Positions 25,481 through 34,456 of a DNA stretch of 64,000 bases are shown in pieces. The notes beneath the pieces are model-generated. The model made no database searches. It was given only the letters and a program-made list of their open reading frames with translations, and was not told where the DNA came from. The DNA comes from Roseivirga sp. UBA6061. GTDB lineage: Bacteria; Bacteroidota; Bacteroidia; Cytophagales; Cyclobacteriaceae. The DNA is taken from positions 65,808-129,807 of the forward strand of contig DIYF01000156.1 in assembly GCA_002427745.1 (NCBI GenBank), written 5' to 3'. How positions within the stretch are numbered: position 1 is the stretch's first letter; the number at the start of each line of letters is the position of its first letter. A program made the translations under genes and the position numbers.

Positions 25481-26176
25481 TTAATGAGTTGATTCTTTGA
25501 TTTTTAATGACCTGAAATCCCGGACTGAATAGACAACGGCTACACCGAAGATGGCAAAAAAGCCTGCTATCCAGATGTACTGGCGTATTGAGAATACACT
25601 CATAAGCTCAAGCTGGATAGGGGCTCCAGTGAAAGCAACCCCAAGAGGTATCGTCAATAAAGCAGTGCACAAGGTTACGATTGTCAAACGCCCCGTCAGC
25701 GATACTTTGAAACGTCTGTTACGGGCTTTGTGACTCATATACCTTAGCCAGAGGAATAATGAGGCAAGTGCTATCGCCAGCAACCCGGAATATAAGTAAG
25801 TACCCCAGGAAATCGGGAGCCTGAACCTGGCAACTGTGAGTATTGTGCCAAACTCAGCGATTCTACTGGTTAGTGAGAGGATGATGATCGCCAGTACGGC
25901 CTGCAGGTAAAGAGAAGAACGAGACAAAAACAGTGACCAGAAAGTTTTTGACCTCGCATACGAACGGCTGAGTTCTGAATGATTACCAATTCGGTCTTTG
26001 GCAATCATGAAAGCTTCGCGTTCAGAAAGCGGGTACTGCGTGAGCTGCTCAATCTCATCCAACATATGGCTCTCCAGCTCCTGCAGATCTTCATGACTCA
26101 GGTTGCCACTGCCGGCAAGCCCTGAGCGCCAGACTGCCATTTCCGCATCTAACCTAAAGTGGGTTGTATTTTCCAT
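25481..26176 (-). CDS. Membrane protein with N-terminal permease-prefix-like helical domain (paralogue A)
   Basis: A 231-aa protein with the same architecture as its downstream neighbour: an N-terminal helical domain (VWRSGLAGSGNLSHEDLQEL, LESHMLDEIEQL, AKDRIGNHSELSRSYA), then four or five membrane helices. Its ATG at 26176 overlaps the PadR coding region by 28 bases, so the two are translated from one message. The 40-base gap to paralogue B suggests all three form an operon arising partly by tandem duplication. No enzymatic motif is seen. Confidence 0.75.
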   Translation of the reverse strand: MENTTHFRLDAEMAVWRSGLAGSGNLSHEDLQELESHMLDEIEQLTQYPLSEREAFMIAKDRIGNHSELSRSYARSKTFWSLFLSRSSLYLQAVLAIIILSLTSRIAEFGTILTVARFRLPISWGTYLYSGLLAIALASLFLWLRYMSHKARNRRFKVSLTGRLTIVTLCTALLTIPLGVAFTGAPIQLELMSVFSIRQYIWIAGFFAIFGVAVVYSVRDFRSLKIKESTH

Positions 26177-26493
26177 AACCTTGTAAACATTTGATTGAGT
26201 TCTAACCAGTTCTGTTTTTCAGCGGCCAGTACGGTTTTGCCACCCTGAAGAAGGCGATAGTATTTTCGCTTCCTTCCCGTCTCTGAGGCCTGCCAGAAAG
26301 ACTCTATCAGGCCTTTCTTTTCAAGCTTGTGCAGAATGGGGTACAGGGTGCCATCCTTCCATTCTATTTGCTCTTCAGATATTTCTTTGACCCTTTGAAT
26401 TATCATGTAGCCGTAATTTTCGCCCTCTTCCAGAATGGAGAGAATCAGGGGAATGCTCGAGGCACCGACCAGCTCTTTAGAAAGATTTTCCAT
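26149..26493 (-). CDS. PadR-family transcriptional regulator
   Basis: A 114-aa protein from ATG 26493 (MENLSKELVGASS). An in-frame ATG at 26517 would lie inside a palindromic operator and add eight residues, so the shorter form is preferred. The winged helix is canonical: ILSILEEGENYGYMIIQRV, then the wing WKDGTLYPILHKLEKKGLIE and the helix after SETGRKRKYYRL. PadR proteins of this short class repress neighbouring membrane protein genes and respond to small ligands. A conserved-looking PadR box (ATGTAT-N7-ATACAT) sits just upstream. Confidence 0.93.
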   Translation of the reverse strand: MENLSKELVGASSIPLILSILEEGENYGYMIIQRVKEISEEQIEWKDGTLYPILHKLEKKGLIESFWQASETGRKRKYYRLLQGGKTVLAAEKQNWLELNQMFTRLWKIQPTLG

Positions 26494-26498
26494 AACTA

Positions 26499-26539
26499 GA
26501 ACTTCTATGTATTGCATAGATACATTGAACTTCTATGTA
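26499..26539 (-). promoter_or_regulatory. Probable PadR operator with direct and inverted repeats
   Basis: The inverted repeat ATGTAT-N7-ATACAT (26507-26525) matches the ATGT...ACAT form known for PadR operators. It is flanked by two copies of the 13-mer GAACTTCTATGTA at 26499-26511 and 26527-26539, a 28-base period. It lies 6 bases ahead of the padR start, in the expected promoter region, which suggests autorepression. Confidence 0.7.
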
Positions 26540-26650
26540 AAACAAGTCTGCTACTGAAAAAATATCGTTGGGCATCGTAGCAATCACTGCACTTTGTTTG
26601 GGGCTACTTCATTTTACTTCTAACTTCCTGCTCTAATTTTTAGCCCTCAT

Positions 26651-29600
26651 ATGAGTATTCAAATCAAGAAAATCAACAAACTTTTGGTAGCCAATCGTGG
26701 CGAAATTGCCATTCGCGTGCTGCGTGCTGCCTCAGAGCTCAACATTCGTACTGTGGCGGTTTATACCTATGAAGATCGCTACTCACTTCACCGCTATAAG
26801 GCAGATGAGGCTTATCAGATCGGAGCCGATCATGAAGCCCTTAAACCTTATCTGGATATTGAAGAGATTATCAGTGTAGCCAGGCGCGAAGGAGTTAATG
26901 GTATTCATCCGGGTTATGGTTTTTTGTCTGAGAATGTGAATCTGGCTCGCAGATGTCGGGAAGAGGGCATTACTTTCATAGGCCCCCAGCCTGAGGTAAT
27001 GGAAAAGCTGGGAGACAAGGTTCAGGCCAAGATTGTGGCCCGCAATGCTCAGGTACCTCTGATTGAAGACAGTAAGGCAGATCTTACCTCTTTTGCCGTT
27101 GCCAGGGAAGAAGCTGAACGCATTGGTTTCCCCTTGATGGTAAAGGCCGCAGCAGGCGGTGGTGGCCGTGGCATGCGCGTGGTCAGAAAGGCAGAAGATC
27201 TTGAACTTTCATTCAATGAAGCCAAAGGCGAGGCTGCCAAGGCCTTTGGGGATGATACGATTTTCCTGGAAAAATTTATCGACAACCCCAAGCACATCGA
27301 AGTGCAGATCATGGGGGATAACTATGGAAACCTTGTCCACCTTTTTGAAAGAGACTGCTCAGTACAGCGCAGGTATCAGAAAGTGGTAGAGGTGGCCCCC
27401 TCCGTCACGCTGAAGCAGGAGACCAGGGACAAACTGTACGAATATGCCCTCAGGATTACCCGGGAGGTCAATTATAACAATGTGGGCACCGTAGAGTTTC
27501 TGGTAGATGCTGAAGAGAACATCTACTTCATTGAGGTAAATCCCCGCGTACAGGTAGAGCATACCATTACCGAAGAAATTACCGGGGTAGACATAGTGCG
27601 TTCTCAAATAGAAATTGCCCAGGGTTATCCGCTGGACGATCCCCGCATTTTCATTAAGGATCAGGCCGATGTGCAGTGCAACGGCTATGCGATTCAGTGC
27701 CGCATTACCACAGAAGATCCTGAAAATGGATTTAAGCCGGATTATGGCACCATCATCGCCTATCGCAGTGCCGGTGGTTTCGGAATCCGTCTCGATGCAG
27801 GTAACTGCTATGCCGGGGTGACCATCTCTCCCTTCTTTGACTCCATGCTGGTGAAAATTTCGGCCAAAGGTCGTACGCTCAAAGGAGCCTCACAGCGATT
27901 ACAAAGGGCGCTTTCGGAATTCAGAATCAGAGGGGTAAAAACCAATAAAGGCTTTCTTGAAAATGTATTGAAGAACCCTGTCTTTTACAAGGGGCAGGCC
28001 ACTGTGAGATTTATTGAAGATCACCCGGAACTCTTCAATATGCCGCGCTATATGAATCGCGCTACCCGATTGCTCAACTACCTGGGAGAAGTAGCCGTGA
28101 ATGGCAATCCCAATGTGAAATCTTTCGATAAGAATCGCATCTTTCGCGATCCGCAACAGCCGGATTTTGACCGGCTGGGAGCATATCCCAAGGGCACAAA
28201 AGATTTGCTCACTGAACTGGGACCTGACGACTTCGCCAAATGGGTGAAAGATCAGAAACAGATTCTTTTCACAGATACTACCTTCAGAGACGCACATCAG
28301 TCTCTGCTGGCGACACGTGTCCGTACCAAAGATATCCTGCAGGTAGCTGAAGGGCTGGCCAAGAATCATCCGCAGATCTTCTCTTTGGAGATGTGGGGCG
28401 GAGCTACCTTCGATGTTTGCATGCGCTTTCTCAATGAAGACCCCTGGGAGCGCCTGAAACTTATCAGGGCTGCGGCTCCCAACATTCTCACTCAGATGTT
28501 GCTCAGAGGCTCCAACGGGGTGGGGTATAAGGCTTATCCCGATAACCTGATTGAGAAGTTCATCGAGAAGTCTGCTGAGAATGGTATGGATGTCTTCCGT
28601 ATTTTCGACTCACTCAACTGGGTGGAGGCCATGAAAGTGAGCATCCGTACAGTACGTGAGCGTACCGGCTCGCTGGCCGAGGCCTGCATCTGTTACACGG
28701 GTGATGTACTGGAAAAGGACACCAAATACAATCTTCAGTACTATACAGATATGGCCAAAGCCCTTGAGGATGAAGGAGCGCATATGCTTGCCATCAAGGA
28801 TATGGCCGGTCTGCTGAAACCTCAGGCTGCTGCTGTATTAGTGCCGGCTTTGAAGGAAGCCGTAGACTTACCGGTGCACCTGCATACGCATGATACTTCA
28901 TCCATGCAGGCCACCTCTTATTTTAAAGCTATTGAGGCCGGGGTAGATGTGGTGGATGTAGCTATTGCCAGCATGTCCGGACTCACTTCTCAGCCCAACT
29001 TCAATTCCCTGGTGGCCACATTACAGGGCCACGAACGTGATCCGCAGATTGACCTGGCAAAGCTGAACGAATATGCCAATTACTGGGAAGATGTAAGGGA
29101 GTACTATTATCCTTTTGAAAGTGGCCTCAAGGCGGGTACCGCTGAGGTATATGATCATGAGATTCCGGGCGGCCAGTATTCTAACTTAAGGCCGCAGGCA
29201 AGAGCCCTGGGGCTGGAAGAACAGTTTGGTCTGGTAAAGCAGAACTACGCCCTGGTAAACAAGCTCTTTGGCGATATAGTCAAAGTAACACCATCCTCCA
29301 AGGTAGTAGGGGATATGGCACTCTATATGACGGCTAACAACCTGAGTGCAGAAGATATTCTGGAGAGGGGAGATGGTCTCTCTTTTCCTGAATCAGTCGT
29401 GAATCTGTTCCGCGGTCATCTGGGGCAGGCTCCGGGTGGTTTTCCTGAGAAATTGTCGAAGATTATCCTCAAAGGTGAGAAACCCTTTACTGATCGGCCC
29501 AATGCCCATTTGGCACCGGTAGATTTCGAAAAGGAATTTGCTGATTTTCAGCAGGAGTTCAGTACTTATTGTAATGAGCTTGACTTTCTGTCTTATAAGC

Positions 29601-30097
29601 TCTACCCCAAGGTATTTCGTGACTTCTACGAGCACTGGCAGGAGTATGGAGAGGTAAGGCACTTGCCGACACCTGCTTTTTTCTATGGCATAAAACAGAA
29701 CGAAGAACTCTTTATTGAGATTGGTAAAGGAAAGCATATCATCGTGAAAATGCTTTACCAAACCGAACCTGATGACAATGGTATCAGAAAGGTCTTCTTT
29801 GACCTGAACGGGCAGACCCGGGTGATTGAAGTGAAGGATCAGAGCTATAAGGTGACCAAGGCCATCAACCCGAAGGCCGAGTCTGAGAATCAGATTGGTG
29901 CTCCCTTACAGGGACGTCTGGCAGAGACCCGGGTAAAAGCAGGAGATACAGTGAAAGAAGGTCAACCGCTGTTTGTCATAGAAGCGATGAAAATGGAAAC
30001 CACCGTATCATCACCCATGGCAGGCACCGTCAAACGCGTATACCTGGAAACGGGGGCGATGGTTGAGCAGGATGATATGATTGTAGAGCTTGATTAA
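26651..30097 (+). CDS. pyc: Pyruvate carboxylase
   Basis: A 1148-aa biotin enzyme making oxaloacetate from pyruvate, bicarbonate and ATP; an anaplerotic step for the TCA cycle and gluconeogenesis. Domain order is complete: biotin carboxylase (residues about 1-455; NRGEIAIRVLRAA, the ATP lid KAAAGGGGRGMR, EVNPRVQVEH), carboxyltransferase (about 530-800; DTTFRDAHQSLLATR, HLHTHDTS), tetramerisation region, and the biotinyl domain with the attachment Lys1114 in EAMKMET. Length matches other alpha4-type enzymes. The first ATG is used; it precedes the family-typical IKKINKLLVANRGE. A long inverted repeat closes the gene. Confidence 0.98.
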   Translation: MSIQIKKINKLLVANRGEIAIRVLRAASELNIRTVAVYTYEDRYSLHRYKADEAYQIGADHEALKPYLDIEEIISVARREGVNGIHPGYGFLSENVNLARRCREEGITFIGPQPEVMEKLGDKVQAKIVARNAQVPLIEDSKADLTSFAVAREEAERIGFPLMVKAAAGGGGRGMRVVRKAEDLELSFNEAKGEAAKAFGDDTIFLEKFIDNPKHIEVQIMGDNYGNLVHLFERDCSVQRRYQKVVEVAPSVTLKQETRDKLYEYALRITREVNYNNVGTVEFLVDAEENIYFIEVNPRVQVEHTITEEITGVDIVRSQIEIAQGYPLDDPRIFIKDQADVQCNGYAIQCRITTEDPENGFKPDYGTIIAYRSAGGFGIRLDAGNCYAGVTISPFFDSMLVKISAKGRTLKGASQRLQRALSEFRIRGVKTNKGFLENVLKNPVFYKGQATVRFIEDHPELFNMPRYMNRATRLLNYLGEVAVNGNPNVKSFDKNRIFRDPQQPDFDRLGAYPKGTKDLLTELGPDDFAKWVKDQKQILFTDTTFRDAHQSLLATRVRTKDILQVAEGLAKNHPQIFSLEMWGGATFDVCMRFLNEDPWERLKLIRAAAPNILTQMLLRGSNGVGYKAYPDNLIEKFIEKSAENGMDVFRIFDSLNWVEAMKVSIRTVRERTGSLAEACICYTGDVLEKDTKYNLQYYTDMAKALEDEGAHMLAIKDMAGLLKPQAAAVLVPALKEAVDLPVHLHTHDTSSMQATSYFKAIEAGVDVVDVAIASMSGLTSQPNFNSLVATLQGHERDPQIDLAKLNEYANYWEDVREYYYPFESGLKAGTAEVYDHEIPGGQYSNLRPQARALGLEEQFGLVKQNYALVNKLFGDIVKVTPSSKVVGDMALYMTANNLSAEDILERGDGLSFPESVVNLFRGHLGQAPGGFPEKLSKIILKGEKPFTDRPNAHLAPVDFEKEFADFQQEFSTYCNELDFLSYKLYPKVFRDFYEHWQEYGEVRHLPTPAFFYGIKQNEELFIEIGKGKHIIVKMLYQTEPDDNGIRKVFFDLNGQTRVIEVKDQSYKVTKAINPKAESENQIGAPLQGRLAETRVKAGDTVKEGQPLFVIEAMKMETTVSSPMAGTVKRVYLETGAMVEQDDMIVELD

Positions 30098-30125
30098 TCG
30101 AGGTCTCTGAACCTCCTGCTTATGG

Positions 30126-30209
30126 AAAAGAGGCTCTGTCAATAGTCAGATAAGAATGTCACTCCCGGCTTACCGGGCTTGCCAGACTGAACTTAACAGA
30201 GCCTCTTTT
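30126..30209. terminator. Long bidirectional terminator with internal hairpin
   Basis: AAAAGAGGCTCTGT (30126-30139) pairs perfectly with 30196-30209. The 56-base interior contains its own CCCGG/CCGGG hairpin (about 30164-30177). A-rich and T-rich ends fit termination for both the pyc gene and the convergent permease gene. Confidence 0.75.
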
Positions 30210-30217
30210 AAAATAAT

Positions 30218-32581
30218 CTATTCGCTGCGAAGTCCTTCAGTAGGACTGGTACCCATGACCTTTTTGATCTGTGAAGAAACAGTAATGAATACCATGAATA
30301 CCACTGTGAAAAGAGCAATGGTAAAAGGTATGGCTGTTAAGGGCTTGTAGTAGGCATATACCGCGTCAAACAGCGTTTGCATCAGCATATAGCTTAAGGG
30401 AATGCCCAGAATCAGGGCAATGGCCAGAAACACCACAAACTGCCGGTTGATCACCAAAACCAGATTTTTCAGATTGGCTCCCAGGGCTTTTCTGATACTA
30501 AACTCTTTAACCCGGCTGGCCACATTGAGCGATACAAGTCCGTAGAGCCCCAGGCAGGACAGCACAATACAGAGTACCGCCACGTATTGCATGAATTTTC
30601 CATGCCCTTCGATTTGTCTGAAATACCAGGCCAGTGTGGACTCCTGGTAGAATCCGGTAAAGGGCTGGTCAGGGAAGAGCGCTGCCCACTCAGCCTCCAG
30701 TTGTTCATAGGTTTCTTTGAGTTTTCCATTAGCCACCTGCATGGACAGGTAGCGATAGCCTTCTTCTTTGGCCAGCTTGATAATCATAGGCTCAATAGGT
30801 TCGAAGAAAGATTCATCGTGAAAATCTGCCACAACTCCCACCACTGTGTAGGTGATGCTGTCCATTTTAAAGGTGGTACCGAGCACGCCATTGGGGTTGA
30901 GTACTTTGCCAAGTGTTTCATTTACCAGTACGTTTTGAAAATCAGCCTCGCGTGATTTGTCATAAGACCTGCCTTCCACCAGTTCAAGTCCCATGGTTTC
31001 CAGGTAATCAGGCCCTACTTCAAAGGTGGCCAGATCGTAACTCGTGTTATCAGTAGTCTTGATGATCCTTCTGTCTTGCCAGCGTCCGATATGATGTCTG
31101 GAAGGAGCAATGTTCATAACATTGGGGTTTTGCTCCATGCTGGCCATCAGCTGCATGATTTCCGGCCCTGTTGACAGGTTGGCGCTGAGTGTAGAGCTCT
31201 GGTTATATCCCCAGTCTCTTCCCTTTTGATAGGCAGTGTTCTGTGTAAAAAGAATGCCACCTACCACGGCTATCACGGCCAGTATATACTGGAAGGTGAG
31301 AAATACCTTGGTGAGCCTGTTTTTGCCTCCGAATTTAAGCCGGCCTCTGAAAATATTGACCGCGCTGAAGTTGGAGATGTAAAGGGCCGGGTAAGCTCCG
31401 GAAGCCAGACCTGTAAACACTACCAGCACGAGCAGGAAAACCCAAAGCTCCGGCTGGCTGATATCAAATTCAAAACCTATTTCAAACAGCCTGTCAAAGC
31501 CGGGTATCAGGAGGGTAACCGCCAGAATTAACCCGAGAAAGAGGGCTCCCACAGTCATAATCACATTCTCAGATAAAAACTGCACAACCAGCGATTTGCG
31601 CGTACCGCCCATTACCTTTCTGACTCCGATTTCTTTGAGCCTTTTGGCAGCAGAGACAATGGCGATATTCAGGTAATTGAACACTGCGAGTATCAATACA
31701 AAAATGCCAATGATCATAAGCACTAATCGTCCCAGGGGGTCTGCACTGCCCATAATCGTACTGCGCATTTCTTCACCCTCCACATAGGCCGTAGTCCACG
31801 ACTCAAAATCAAATGAAGTAGCCGGCCAGTCTTTTTGTACCTCGTTTTGTACGGATACGTACTGTTGTACTACTTCAGTGATGGTAGCAATATCTTCAGG
31901 GTTTTCTACCCTGATGAAAGTAGCATCTAAAAAGCGGGACCAGTCACTCACATCGAAGGAGGGATCAACCACTTCAAGCTGATCGAAGTTCACGAGTACG
32001 GAGAAATCCATGCTCCTCTTGGCCGGGAACCTGGCCGCTACCCCGGCTACTTCGAAGGTATATTTGGTCTTGCCGAAGTCGAAAGTCATGGCCTCGCCAA
32101 TGGGGTTGGCATCGCCAAAATACTTGATAGCAGTATTTTCGCTCAGGATGATTTTATTGGGCTCCCTCAAGGCAGCCTTATTGCCTGATTTTAAGGGGAA
32201 AGTAAACATGTCCAGGTATTCCGGATCCACAAAAGTGAAGCGCTCATTGAATACCTTGAGTCCGGCCTTCAATACACCCGATTTTTGTTCTACTCTTACT
32301 ACCTGCTTGATCTGGGGAAAGTCATTCATCAGGCGTTCAGCATAGGGCACAGGGGTAATCCCGTACTCGGCCTTCTCTCCACTACGACTGAGGAAGGAGG
32401 TGGTCATGTAAATTTCAGAACGGTTTTCGTGGAACTGATCTGTGGTCAGGTCCATATCTACAAAGGCATACACCAGTATGGCCACGCCAAGAGCCATAGC
32501 AAGACCGAAAATATTGATAAACGAACTGAGTGGACTTCTGCGAATAGTACGCAAAGTCGTTTTGAGGTAGGATTTAAACAT
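30218..32581 (-). CDS. ABC transporter permease, MacB/FtsX type, orphan (second copy)
   Basis: A 787-aa protein, the same length as the permease at 13809 but clearly divergent. It starts MFKSYLKTTLRTIRRSPLSS and has the usual arrangement: helix, MacB core, three-helix FtsX block with RLKEIGVRKVMGGTRKS, second core, and final FtsX block with RVKEFSIRKALGANLKN. The typical subfamily motif ending each FtsX block is intact, so it is likely functional. No ATPase partner is encoded nearby. It probably works with a shared LolD/MacB-like ATPase encoded elsewhere, in export or envelope remodelling. Confidence 0.92.
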   Translation of the reverse strand: MFKSYLKTTLRTIRRSPLSSFINIFGLAMALGVAILVYAFVDMDLTTDQFHENRSEIYMTTSFLSRSGEKAEYGITPVPYAERLMNDFPQIKQVVRVEQKSGVLKAGLKVFNERFTFVDPEYLDMFTFPLKSGNKAALREPNKIILSENTAIKYFGDANPIGEAMTFDFGKTKYTFEVAGVAARFPAKRSMDFSVLVNFDQLEVVDPSFDVSDWSRFLDATFIRVENPEDIATITEVVQQYVSVQNEVQKDWPATSFDFESWTTAYVEGEEMRSTIMGSADPLGRLVLMIIGIFVLILAVFNYLNIAIVSAAKRLKEIGVRKVMGGTRKSLVVQFLSENVIMTVGALFLGLILAVTLLIPGFDRLFEIGFEFDISQPELWVFLLVLVVFTGLASGAYPALYISNFSAVNIFRGRLKFGGKNRLTKVFLTFQYILAVIAVVGGILFTQNTAYQKGRDWGYNQSSTLSANLSTGPEIMQLMASMEQNPNVMNIAPSRHHIGRWQDRRIIKTTDNTSYDLATFEVGPDYLETMGLELVEGRSYDKSREADFQNVLVNETLGKVLNPNGVLGTTFKMDSITYTVVGVVADFHDESFFEPIEPMIIKLAKEEGYRYLSMQVANGKLKETYEQLEAEWAALFPDQPFTGFYQESTLAWYFRQIEGHGKFMQYVAVLCIVLSCLGLYGLVSLNVASRVKEFSIRKALGANLKNLVLVINRQFVVFLAIALILGIPLSYMLMQTLFDAVYAYYKPLTAIPFTIALFTVVFMVFITVSSQIKKVMGTSPTEGLRSE

Positions 32582-32809
32582 AGGGTTGGTTTTGAGTTTT
32601 GACCTGTTGTTAGTCGAACAGGGCAGAGGGCACTACCAGAGCACACCTGAAAAGCTGACCCGTTCGCTGGTCAGATGTCAAAATAGTTATGCCGGTTGCA
32701 TGGGTTTCGGTTTTGTGACAATTTATTACAACTCATGACGCCTTTTTTCAATTACAACCAGGGCTACTGACCTTTATGATGGCCGGGAAGGACTGTCTTT
32801 TGCAAAGAA

Positions 32810-32846
32810 AAAGAGGGTGACTCAATACTCTTGAGACACCCTCTTT
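32810..32846 (-). terminator. Terminator downstream of the small exported protein gene
   Basis: A 10-bp stem (32810-32819 with 32837-32846) extends inward through CTCAA/TTGAG with a short internal mismatch. It lies 38 bases beyond the stop at 32884. The minus strand continues TTCTTTGC, a weak U-tract. The remaining bases up to 32581 appear empty. Confidence 0.7.
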
Positions 32847-32883
32847 GGGTCAGACCCATAGGTCGCATTACATGGTAATTCAG

Positions 32884-33267
32884 CTATTCCTCTTTTTTGG
32901 CGCTAAAGGACTGGCCTCCCTGCGAAAAGGTAAGAGAAACCACCTTATCATCCTCCCGATTGAAAGAGATGACAAGGCCTCCGGTATTTACCAGATCAAA
33001 CTTATCTTTGGCCGTTGCTCTTAATAAGGTATTAGGCTGAGACTTGTTAGTGGGCTGGGCCATTAGCCTGTCATCCCCGTCCAGAGATATGGTGATATCG
33101 AAGCCTGGACCGGCCTCTGCCTTATAGTTTCCTAAGTATGCTTTGAGTTCCTCATTAGTTACCTTATGAGCATCGGATGAGGTTTTTCCCTGAGCCATAG
33201 CCTGCTGGCCGATAAACAGGGAAAATAGCATAACCAGAAGAGTACTGAAACGTGTCTTTGTTTTCAT
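32884..33267 (-). CDS. Small exported protein, DUF3471-like
   Basis: A 127-aa protein with signal peptide MKTKTRFSTLLVMLFSLFIG (cleaved after AMA). The mature domain of about 95 residues begins LKAYLGNYKAEAGPGFDITI and continues with short beta strands (DRLMAQPTNK, LVISFNREDDKVVSLTF). This resembles the lipocalin-like DUF3471 module often found at the C-terminus of Bacteroidota beta-lactamase-family or peptidase proteins. Here it stands alone. Function unknown; it has its own terminator. Confidence 0.7.
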   Translation of the reverse strand: MKTKTRFSTLLVMLFSLFIGQQAMAQGKTSSDAHKVTNEELKAYLGNYKAEAGPGFDITISLDGDDRLMAQPTNKSQPNTLLRATAKDKFDLVNTGGLVISFNREDDKVVSLTFSQGGQSFSAKKEE

Positions 33268-33387
33268 GATTTTTGAGTTTTTGTGAGATGTATCTACAGG
33301 TTAGATGGGGTAATCATAAAAAATGTTACAGCTGACCTATGTCACGGTTAAAGCTCCTGCATTGCCATACCGGGTTCTGCTCGCGCA

Positions 33388-33436
33388 TCAACACCCGACA
33401 CTCCTGCACCCCCAACACTCCAATACTTCAACACCC
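33388..33436. repeat. Degenerate short tandem repeat
   Basis: Loosely repeated units of about 7-9 bases of the type CCAACACT run through this stretch. The 9-mer TCAACACCC occurs exactly at both ends (33388-33396 and 33428-33436). It lies immediately downstream of the oxyR stop. Confidence 0.5.
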
Positions 33437-33438
33437 TA

Positions 33439-34365
33439 TCATCTCCACTTTACCTGAATGTACTTACGGTTTCTGTCAAAGTGCTCAGGAATATTCTCCA
33501 GGATTTCGTTTCTGAGCTTTTCCAGAAGTGCTTCTTTGGTAAAACTGTTATGTACGACCAGGCTGACTTCCCTGACGGGTTCCGGGCTTGTAAATCGCTT
33601 CAGCATGGGGTTGTTCAGCTCATGGGTAACTGCCAGCTCCGGCACCAGGGTGTAGCCCATATTCCACTTGACCAGATTTTTGAGTGTCTCAATCGAACCA
33701 CTTTCATAAGCCACATTTCCTCCGGCAGACGATCGGCTGTTGCAGATATTGAGTACCTGGTTTCTGAAACAGTGTCCCTGGTTGAGCAACCATAGTCCCT
33801 TGTCAGAAATATCTTCTGGTTTTACCTGCTTCTTCACATAGTAGGGGTGACTTTCTGAACTGTAAATGAGAAACGGTTCATTAAACAGAGGCAGTTCCCG
33901 CAAACTGTTTTCATCCAGGGGCGTGACGAGCAGTCCCAGGTCGATCAGGTCATTTTTCAGCCCCTTGATAATACTCTCAGATTCCATTTCCCGAATCACC
34001 AAACGCGTTTTGGGATACTTTCCGGAGAATTGTTTCAGAAACCGGGGGATCAGGTAAGGGGCCAGGGTAGGAATGACCCCAAGGCGAAAGGTGCCGTGAA
34101 TACCATCTTTTTGTTCATTGACCAGCTCTTTGAGCTGAGCGGCCTCCCGCAGTATTTGCCGGGCCTTCAAAATCACCATATCACCCAGCGGGGTGGGTTC
34201 AATAGGGTGCTTACTCCGATCAAAAATCTGGGTGCCCATTTCGTCTTCCAGCTTCTGAATCTGCAGGGTAAGTGTTGGCTGTGTTACATAGCAATGTTCC
34301 GCTGCACGTACGAAGTGACGGTGGTTGTCAAGGGCAACGATATACTCAAGTTGTTGTAGGGTCAT
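33439..34365 (-). CDS. oxyR: OxyR-type hydrogen-peroxide sensor, LysR family
   Basis: A 308-aa LysR-family regulator. The N-terminal winged helix is QQLEYIVALDNHRHFVRAAE, CYVTQPTLTLQIQKLE. In the effector domain the redox pair is exactly where it is in E. coli OxyR: Cys199 and Cys208 in GHCFRNQVLNIC. Peroxide oxidises Cys199, a disulfide forms, and the tetramer activates defence genes. The gene diverges from dps, the classical arrangement and target. A palindrome overlaps the region just upstream of its ATG, suggesting autoregulation. Confidence 0.95.
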   Translation of the reverse strand: MTLQQLEYIVALDNHRHFVRAAEHCYVTQPTLTLQIQKLEDEMGTQIFDRSKHPIEPTPLGDMVILKARQILREAAQLKELVNEQKDGIHGTFRLGVIPTLAPYLIPRFLKQFSGKYPKTRLVIREMESESIIKGLKNDLIDLGLLVTPLDENSLRELPLFNEPFLIYSSESHPYYVKKQVKPEDISDKGLWLLNQGHCFRNQVLNICNSRSSAGGNVAYESGSIETLKNLVKWNMGYTLVPELAVTHELNNPMLKRFTSPEPVREVSLVVHNSFTKEALLEKLRNEILENIPEHFDRNRKYIQVKWR

Positions 34366-34366
34366 T

Positions 34367-34383
34367 TATTGATATTTTCAATA
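34367..34383. promoter_or_regulatory. Palindrome between oxyR and dps, candidate OxyR site
   Basis: TATTGA-N5-TCAATA forms a 17-bp LysR-style inverted repeat immediately upstream of the oxyR ATG, in the 91-base spacer to dps. It does not match the enterobacterial ATAG-N7-CTAT consensus exactly, so assignment rests on position. Confidence 0.5.
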
Positions 34384-34456
34384 CTAATATAGGGAACATT
34401 AATTTGATAAATAAGGTTATGTAAGTGAAATTTGAATCATAATAACAACGGGAACT

